The notes under the pieces are model-generated. The model ran no database searches and was not told the DNA's origin. It saw only the letters and a program-made list of their open reading frames with translations. A stretch of DNA of 11,426 bases from CAZKFN01 sp964552035. Lineage in GTDB: Bacteria > Bacteroidota > Bacteroidia > Flavobacteriales_E > Vicingaceae. Location: the NCBI GenBank assembly GCA_964552035.1, contig CAZKFN010000081.1, positions 1-11,426 of the forward strand. The letters run 5' to 3'. Every line of letters begins with the position of its first letter. The first letter of the stretch is position 1. Of the stretch, positions 6,620 to 11,426 are shown piece by piece. The translations under genes were made by a program, and so were the position numbers.

Positions 6620-7873
6620 TTAAATAGCCATCATGATTTGTGCACAGATAATTGCTCCAAAGGTGCCAATAGCATAACCTAAAACGGCTAATAATACCCC
6701 AACAGGAGCAAGAGCTGGACTAAAAGCAGAGGCTACAATGGGTGCAGATGCTGCCCCACCAACGTTGGCTTGACTTCCAACGGCAACAAAAAAGAAAGGT
6801 GCTTTAATAATTTTGGCAACCGATAGTAAAATAATGACGTGTATAAGCATCCATATTAAACCGATAACAAATAAGCCTAAGTTATCAAAAATTGCAGTTA
6901 CGTCCATTTGCATCCCAATAGTAGCTACTAATACATATAAAAAGGCACTTCCAAACTTGGATGCTCCTGCGCCTTCATAATTTCTTAATTTGGTAAAGGA
7001 TGCACCTAATCCAACTAAGGTTGCGATTACTACGATCCAGAAAAAACTACTAGCTAAGGAAGTCAATCTTAAATTGGATAAAACCTCCTTGTGTTCAACC
7101 ATATAAGGTGTAATGATATCGGAGCCAAGGTGAGAAAGTGCTGTCCCTCCAAAGCCTATAGCTAAAATGATCATAATATCGGTTAGGCTAGTTGTTCGTA
7201 ATATACTGCTGCTATAGTTTTGTATTCTATCTTTTACTTCTTCAATAGCTGAGGAGTCAGCTTTAAATGCTTTATCAATCCTACTAGACATTCCTGCTCC
7301 AATTAATAAAAAGGCCATCCAGATGTTGGCTACAATAACATCAACAGTAATCATTGCTGAGAAAAGCTTGTCACTAGCTCCGTAAATTTCTTTCATTGCA
7401 GTTTGATTAGCACCACCGCCAATCCAACTACCTGCAACAGTAGCGAGTCCTCTCCATACTTCATCTGGACCACTGCCACCAACCATATCGGGAGCAAAGG
7501 AAGAAACAGCTAACAGTGCAATAGGACCTCCTACAATTATACCAACAGTTCCTGTCAAAAACATAATGATAGCTTTAGGGCCTAACCGCATTATTCCTTT
7601 TAAATCAATGTTTAAACAGAGTAATATTAAAGAAGTGGGTAGTAAATACCGCGAAGCCATATAGTAGAGCTGAGAATTTTCTCCAGAAATGATTCCTAGG
7701 GAATTGAGTACAGAAGGAAGAAAATAACAAAGCAGTAGAGCGGGTACAAATTTGTAAAAATTGACCCAAAATTTACTTTTTAAAGAGGAGGTGTAAAAAA
7801 TTAAAGATAAGAGAGCAATTAAGATTCCTAAAACAACGGCATCATTTGTAAAAAGAGCTGCATTTTCATTCAT
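6620..7873 (-). CDS. DUF819 family multi-pass membrane protein (putative transporter)
   Basis: This is a polytopic membrane protein with roughly ten or more helices. I choose the ATG at 7871-7873 (417 residues, starting MNENAALF) over a TTG three codons upstream, because the ATG start gives a conventional N-terminus. Family signatures are GSWIGGGANQTAMKEIYG at about 148-165, between helices, and QANVGGAASAPIVASAF near the C-terminus. Both are glycine-rich and probably form the discontinuous helix breaks of a two-repeat carrier. As I recall, DUF819 (PF05684, YjcL-like) is grouped with the cation/proton antiporter-anion transporter clan. An ion- or solute-carrier role is therefore plausible, but the substrate is unknown. 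A soluble loop (about 197-220, rich in Lys/Glu/Asp) separates the halves. The gene is separated by 77 bases from the YvlD-type gene and by 109 bases from the gene on its other side, so it is probably its own transcription unit. Confidence 0.92.
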   Translation of the reverse strand: MNENAALFTNDAVVLGILIALLSLIFYTSSLKSKFWVNFYKFVPALLLCYFLPSVLNSLGIISGENSQLYYMASRYLLPTSLILLCLNIDLKGIMRLGPKAIIMFLTGTVGIIVGGPIALLAVSSFAPDMVGGSGPDEVWRGLATVAGSWIGGGANQTAMKEIYGASDKLFSAMITVDVIVANIWMAFLLIGAGMSSRIDKAFKADSSAIEEVKDRIQNYSSSILRTTSLTDIMIILAIGFGGTALSHLGSDIITPYMVEHKEVLSNLRLTSLASSFFWIVVIATLVGLGASFTKLRNYEGAGASKFGSAFLYVLVATIGMQMDVTAIFDNLGLFVIGLIWMLIHVIILLSVAKIIKAPFFFVAVGSQANVGGAASAPIVASAFSPALAPVGVLLAVLGYAIGTFGAIICAQIMMAI

Positions 7874-7982
7874 AACTTCCAATTGTAATTGTGTAGGCTT
7901 AAAATCTTAGATAATAATCAAAGTGCTTTTTTAAATAAAACCGCTAAAATACAAAATACATTAACCCTAGGGTAAAAAAGAA

Positions 7983-8849
7983 TTAGGAAATATGTTTGCT
8001 TAGTATTTTTAATTTTTTGACTTTGTTGTACTTTCCCATTTGTTCAAATGAATACATTAAGTTGTTAATCATTCTTTTAACTATAGTTGTTTCATCACAG
8101 GGGAAAAAATACTCTCCTTTTTTATCGGTATGGATTTCATTTAAAAATCGATGAATATCTTCTTGTTGAAAAAAGGATCCTTTATTAAAGGTGTTTAGAT
8201 AAAATAAAATATCAGAATTATTTATTTCTTTAATATAATTTTTAGGAGTTCTTAAGTACACCATGATGAATAATGTCGGTAGGTTAACACCATAGATAGG
8301 GATTTTTAATCGCTGAGCTATTTCTAAATAAATAATAGAAAGGCTTAATGGACTACCACTTCTTGATTTAATAACATTATATATCAGATTGTTTTTTTCT
8401 GAATAATAATTCTTTTTATTTATTTCAAAACCATAAATGTCAAAGAATACCTTATTGATGATATGAACCTTTTCCATAGCGGTGTATTCACTATTTAATT
8501 CTAACCAAACATCCTGAGTGAGTTGGTCAATAAATTCATAAATGTATTGCTCGTCCATTTCAGGATACTGATACTTTGATAAAATTAAAGCAGCATCTAA
8601 AACACTTTTATCCTTACAATTTGTCCATTTAAGAATTGCATTTACGGTTTCTTCAAAGTGAATTTCTTGAATTATTTCTTCTATTCTACTTTGTAAAATT
8701 GGGCTTGATGAGGTCTCCCAAGTTGTTTCTAGAATCGAGACTATGCCTTGGCCAAGGGTTTTTAACTCCTGACTAACTCGATAAAATACAAATTCATCAG
8801 GGTCGTCTAGAAGTTGAAGTAAAGCAGATATTTTAGAATCACTAATCAT
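7983..8849 (-). CDS. SirB1 / transglutaminase-core-2-like protein with HEAT-like N-terminus, probably non-catalytic
   Basis: I take the ATG at 8847-8849 (288 residues, starting MISDSKIS); a TTG three codons further upstream is less likely. The N-terminal half (about 4-120) is helical and HEAT-repeat-like (ALLQLLDDPDEFVFYRVSQEL). The C-terminal half has the SirB1/YchA-type core: RSGSPLSLSIIYLEIAQRL at about 163-181, IPIYGVNLPTLFIMVY at about 183-198, then LFYLNTFNKGSFF and EDIHRFL. It ends with the usual helical pair (VKRMINNLMYSFEQMGKYNKVKKL). In relatives as I recall them, the second motif reads PxHF, so a His is expected where this protein has Leu (LPTLF). No Cys is seen at the nucleophile position of the first motif. 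I infer a structural or binding role. It lies between the DUF819 gene and the oxoamine synthase terminator, apparently transcribed alone. Confidence 0.85.
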   Translation of the reverse strand: MISDSKISALLQLLDDPDEFVFYRVSQELKTLGQGIVSILETTWETSSSPILQSRIEEIIQEIHFEETVNAILKWTNCKDKSVLDAALILSKYQYPEMDEQYIYEFIDQLTQDVWLELNSEYTAMEKVHIINKVFFDIYGFEINKKNYYSEKNNLIYNVIKSRSGSPLSLSIIYLEIAQRLKIPIYGVNLPTLFIMVYLRTPKNYIKEINNSDILFYLNTFNKGSFFQQEDIHRFLNEIHTDKKGEYFFPCDETTIVKRMINNLMYSFEQMGKYNKVKKLKILSKHIS

Positions 8850-8970
8850 CTTTAACAAAAATAAGAAATGAAGGACTCTATTTAGAATAGTTTTTAAGAG
8901 TTATCCACCTTGCTTTGTTGATTGAAGAGTGATTTCCTTAAAAGTAGAAAATTTAAATTTCAAGAACACT

Positions 8971-9002
8971 AAAAAAGGGAGTACATGTACTCCCTTTTTT
9001 TA
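8971..9002 (-). terminator. Intrinsic terminator: 32-base perfect palindrome
   Basis: The sequence is self-complementary over all 32 bases. A GC-containing core, GGGAGTACATGTACTCCC (8978-8995), is flanked by six A on one side and six T on the other, plus one further T/A pair. On the minus strand it begins one base after the TAA stop of the oxoamine synthase gene and ends in a U-tract, so it fits a strong rho-independent terminator for that gene. Being symmetric it could also work on the plus strand, but no plus-strand gene approaches it from the left. Confidence 0.92.
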
Positions 9003-9003
9003 T

Positions 9004-10248
9004 TTATACCGCTGCAATCGTATCGGATTGATACTCCCCAGCTTCTAATTTTTCTTTCACCTTTTTAAAAGTTTCTATGGTATAATTTACATCATCAAGC
9101 GTATGCATAGCTGTAGGAATTAACCTTAGAATAATCATTCCTTTTGGAATCACAGGATAAACCACAATAGAGCAAAACAAATTGTGATTTTCTCTCATAT
9201 CGAGCGTCAAGTTAGTGGCTTCACCAAGACCACCTGAAAGTACTACAGGAGTTACCTGAGTATTGGTTGTCCCAATATTAAATCCAGCTTCTTTTAATCC
9301 ACTTTGTAAAGCATTTGCGATTTCCCACATTTTTTCTCTAAGCTCTGGTTTTGTTCTCATCATTTCTAGCCTTTTTCTCGCTCCAACAACTAATGGCATT
9401 GGAAGAGATTTGGCGAAAATTTGAGAACGCATATTATAGCGTAAATAATTGACGATTTTTTCATCACCAGATATAAAAGCGCCAATACTAGCAAAGGATT
9501 TGGCAAAAGTTCCAAAGTAGACATCAATTTTATCTTGAACGCCTTGTTCTTCACCAGTACCTGCTCCTGTAGCCCCCATAGTACCTATGCCATGAGCATC
9601 ATCCACCAATAATCTAAAGTTATATTTTTCTTTAAAATCGGTGATTTCTTTTAGCTTACCTTGATTTCCAGACATTCCGAAAACACCTTCAGTAACAACT
9701 AGAATTGCACCATTTTGCTCTTCTGCTAATTTTGTAGCTCGTTGTAATTGCTTTTCAAAGCTATTCATGTCGTTATGAAGATATACATAACGTTTACCTT
9801 GGTGCAAACGAACACCATCTAAAATGCAAGCGTGGCATTCAGCATCATACACAATAACGTCATTTCGATCTACTAAAGCATCAATTGCCGACATACAACC
9901 TTGATATCCGTAATTGAGTAAAATGGTATCTTGTTTACTGACAAATTCAGAAAGCTCCTTTTCTAAAGCCTCATGTTCTTTCGTATTTCCCGACATCATT
10001 CTAGCTCCCATTGGGTAAGCTAGTCCCCACCTTTTTGAGGCCTCAGCATCAGCTTTCCTAATTTCAGGATGGTTGGCTAATCCTAAGTAATTATTAACAC
10101 TCCATTGTAATACTTCCTTTCCTCTAAAAGTCATCCTACTGTTTAATTCTCCTTCTAATTTAGGGAAAGTGAAGTAACCGTGACTTTCTTTGGCATGTTG
10201 ACCAAGTGGTCCCGGATTTTCTTCGAGTTTATCGAATAAGTCTTTCAT
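9004..10248 (-). CDS. Alpha-oxoamine synthase, PLP-dependent (serine palmitoyltransferase-like)
   Basis: The 414-residue protein is a fold-type I PLP enzyme that condenses an amino acid with an acyl-CoA. Visible features are NNYLGLANHPEI at 52-63, the MGARMMSGNTKEHEALE stretch at 80-96, and His139 in ECHACILDG, which stacks on PLP. The DDAHG segment at 216-220 supplies the pyridine-binding Asp and a conserved His. Lys250 in GTFAKSFAS is the Schiff-base lysine. The C-terminal PVIPKGMIILRLIPTAMHT is typical of the Bacteroidota group. Automatic annotation often calls these glycine C-acetyltransferase (Kbl), but there is no threonine dehydrogenase nearby. Serine palmitoyltransferase for sphingolipids, or the cysteate-using sulfonolipid enzyme, is more likely in this lineage; this is inference. 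It is a single-gene unit with its own promoter (TTG-N19-TACCTTTG) and its own terminator. Confidence 0.9.
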   Translation of the reverse strand: MKDLFDKLEENPGPLGQHAKESHGYFTFPKLEGELNSRMTFRGKEVLQWSVNNYLGLANHPEIRKADAEASKRWGLAYPMGARMMSGNTKEHEALEKELSEFVSKQDTILLNYGYQGCMSAIDALVDRNDVIVYDAECHACILDGVRLHQGKRYVYLHNDMNSFEKQLQRATKLAEEQNGAILVVTEGVFGMSGNQGKLKEITDFKEKYNFRLLVDDAHGIGTMGATGAGTGEEQGVQDKIDVYFGTFAKSFASIGAFISGDEKIVNYLRYNMRSQIFAKSLPMPLVVGARKRLEMMRTKPELREKMWEIANALQSGLKEAGFNIGTTNTQVTPVVLSGGLGEATNLTLDMRENHNLFCSIVVYPVIPKGMIILRLIPTAMHTLDDVNYTIETFKKVKEKLEAGEYQSDTIAAV

Positions 10249-10274
10249 TTGATATGTAATATTTTAAAACTTTG

Positions 10275-10304
10275 CAAAGGTAGTTCTTTCTTATTTGAAT
10301 ACAA
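10275..10304 (-). promoter_or_regulatory. Bacteroidota-type promoter of the oxoamine synthase gene
   Basis: On the minus strand TTG (10304-10302) is followed by exactly 19 bases and then TACCTTTG (10282-10275). This is a complete match to the housekeeping sigma consensus of Bacteroidota (TTG-N19-TAnnTTTG). Transcription would begin about five to eight bases further on, leaving a leader of around 20 bases before the ATG at 10248. No ribosome-binding sequence of the Shine-Dalgarno type is visible in the leader, as is normal in this phylum. Confidence 0.8.
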
Positions 10305-10391
10305 ATTCTATTTAAATTCTGCTGTAATATTTTGATTGTTAGGGTAAGACATTAGTATTTAATAATAAATATATCTTTATGCAACTTTTTT

Positions 10392-10421
10392 ATGAAAATA
10401 GACGTCATTATGTTACTTTTG
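10392..10421 (+). promoter_or_regulatory. Candidate Bacteroidota promoter for the surface-protein gene
   Basis: TACTTTTG (10414-10421) matches the -7 element TAnnTTTG exactly. At the required 19-base spacing the upstream element reads ATG (10392-10394) in place of TTG, one mismatch. A start a few bases after 10421 would leave a leader of about 20-25 bases before the ATG at 10451. It shares the 202-base divergent intergenic region with the oxoamine synthase promoter. Confidence 0.45.
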
Positions 10422-10450
10422 TCGGACAGTAGTGATTATAAATATTTATT

Positions 10451-11426
10451 ATGAAACACAATTACTTTTATTCAAAACTTAAGAAAAGGTTAAAGAAATT
10501 TAGCTTGACCTTTACGATATTATTTTCTTTGATATTCACGTCAGAAGGTATAGCACAAACAATGATGCCATTACCAGCTCATAATAGTGTTTATAGTGGA
10601 ATATATGCCAGAGGTTTATGGTTTGTTGCTCCAACTGACTTTATTATAACTGGTTTAAGGATGCCTTCTAGTGCTGGAATAGGACAACAGTATATTCATG
10701 TTGTTAGGTTTTATGATCAGATGCCTATTGCTACTACTGGATCCTCTAACTTTACAACTCTAACCTATATTTCTAACGCCCCTAATGGTGTTATTCAACC
10801 TGTTAATATTTTTGTTAATGCAGGAGATTCAATTGGGATTTTAGGTACAACAACAGGGATATTTAACTCCTATGGACCCACTACTTTATACACTTCATCT
10901 ATACTTGGGCATTCCGTTGATTTAAATAGATTTGGTTATCAAGGAACCATTGAAAATGGTTCTGCACCTACAATTTGGGGTAACGTTGGAGGGCAAATAG
11001 GAAGAATTGAAATGTATTATATTCCCCCTCAAGAAGGAGCTAACAATGCAGCAGTACTTTCTATAGATTCTCCAAAGGTGTTTTGTGCTGGTACCCAGGA
11101 TATTTATGCAACAATTGCAAATAGAGGTATAAATCAAATTGATTCGGTTGAAGTGCATTGGGAGTTAAATGGAGTACCACAAACTACTATCAATTATACA
11201 CAGTTGATTGACACCATAAATGGTAACTCCCCGGATAGAGTGTCTTTAAGACTTGGAACTACTAGTTTTCAAGCATCTACCGATATTAAAGTATGGACTT
11301 CCATGCCAAATGGTGTACCTGACACCTTAAATGATAACGATACTGCCCAAACAACTGTTGCTCCAGCTATGGCAGGATACTTTACCATAGATAATACCGC
11401 TCCAACAGGTCGCTCCAACTACAATA
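10451..11426 (+). CDS. Large secreted surface protein, N-terminal part (cut by window end)
   Basis: The frame is open from the ATG at 10451 to the last base: 325 codons and no stop. A basic N-terminus (KLKKRLKK) and a hydrophobic core are followed by GIAQT, so signal peptidase cleavage probably follows Ala35. Residues about 40-190 form a beta-rich module with ARGLWFVAPTDFIITGLRMP, VNAGDSIGILG and a closing GRIEMYY. I recall this pattern from N-terminal modules of flavobacterial secreted proteins. Residues about 196-303 look like a CARDB/Ig-like domain (DIYATIANRGINQIDSVEVHWELNG, then NDNDTAQTTV). The last residues (MAGYFTIDNTAPTGRSNYN) resemble the lead-in to repeated parallel-beta modules. 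Such proteins are usually exported by the type IX system through a C-terminal domain, which would lie beyond the window. Ligand and role (adhesion, matrix or enzyme) cannot be told here. Confidence 0.88.
   Translation, partial: MKHNYFYSKLKKRLKKFSLTFTILFSLIFTSEGIAQTMMPLPAHNSVYSGIYARGLWFVAPTDFIITGLRMPSSAGIGQQYIHVVRFYDQMPIATTGSSNFTTLTYISNAPNGVIQPVNIFVNAGDSIGILGTTTGIFNSYGPTTLYTSSILGHSVDLNRFGYQGTIENGSAPTIWGNVGGQIGRIEMYYIPPQEGANNAAVLSIDSPKVFCAGTQDIYATIANRGINQIDSVEVHWELNGVPQTTINYTQLIDTINGNSPDRVSLRLGTTSFQASTDIKVWTSMPNGVPDTLNDNDTAQTTVAPAMAGYFTIDNTAPTGRSNYN

Noticed and set aside
8850..8866. TATTTTTG as a -7 promoter element for the SirB1-like gene
   Set aside because: It matches TAnnTTTG, but no TTG lies 19 bases upstream and it would leave a leader of only a few bases.
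10922..11158. A 78-codon minus-strand open frame with Cys and Asn-rich sequence
   Set aside because: It lies wholly inside the surface-protein gene on the opposite strand, and its translation (e.g. NCCINILG) has no coding character, so it is a shadow.

Overview
The window looks like an ordinary stretch of chromosome from a low-GC member of the Bacteroidota, most likely Flavobacteriales (Crocinitomicaceae or Cryomorphaceae-like). Four things support this: a near-perfect Bacteroidota promoter (TTG-N19-TAnnTTTG), the general lack of Shine-Dalgarno sequences, a Bacteroidota-type alpha-oxoamine synthase, and a secreted protein of the kind usually exported by the type IX system. I see no transposase, integrase, tRNA, rRNA, CRISPR array or phage block, and no gap above 300 bases without a gene.

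Layout from left to right. (a) Positions 1-379, plus strand: a small membrane-anchored DUF4258-like gene whose frame is broken by a TAA at 53-55. (b) Positions 439-3534, minus strand, read right to left: a probable operon of MarC-type membrane protein, membrane-anchored HExxH aminopeptidase-like protein, MurQ, and a conserved hypothetical protein. The first three abut with gaps of 0 and 1 base. MurQ links the cluster to recycling of cell-wall amino sugar. (c) Positions 3662-4354, plus strand: a lone secreted TapB/DUF3108-like protein. (d) Positions 4382-6542, minus strand: a second probable operon of YvlD-type small membrane protein, 2,4-dienoyl-CoA reductase-like SDR, and a class IV (HDAC11-like) deacetylase whose real start appears to be a TTG. 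(e) Positions 6620-7873, minus strand: a DUF819 membrane protein. (f) Positions 7983-8849, minus strand: a SirB1/transglutaminase-core-like protein that seems to lack the catalytic residues. (g) Positions 9004-10248, minus strand: an alpha-oxoamine synthase, probably a serine palmitoyltransferase or related sphingolipid/sulfonolipid enzyme, with a clear promoter and a 32-base perfect palindrome as terminator. (h) From 10451 to the window end, plus strand: the first 325 codons of a large secreted surface protein, cut by the window edge.

Together these are housekeeping and envelope functions: peptidoglycan recycling, lipid metabolism, membrane proteins and secreted proteins. I found no convincing new multi-gene system. 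The points most worth checking are the interrupted first gene, the HDAC11-like deacylase next to a fatty-acyl-CoA enzyme, the degenerate transglutaminase-like protein, and the MurQ-peptidase-MarC operon.
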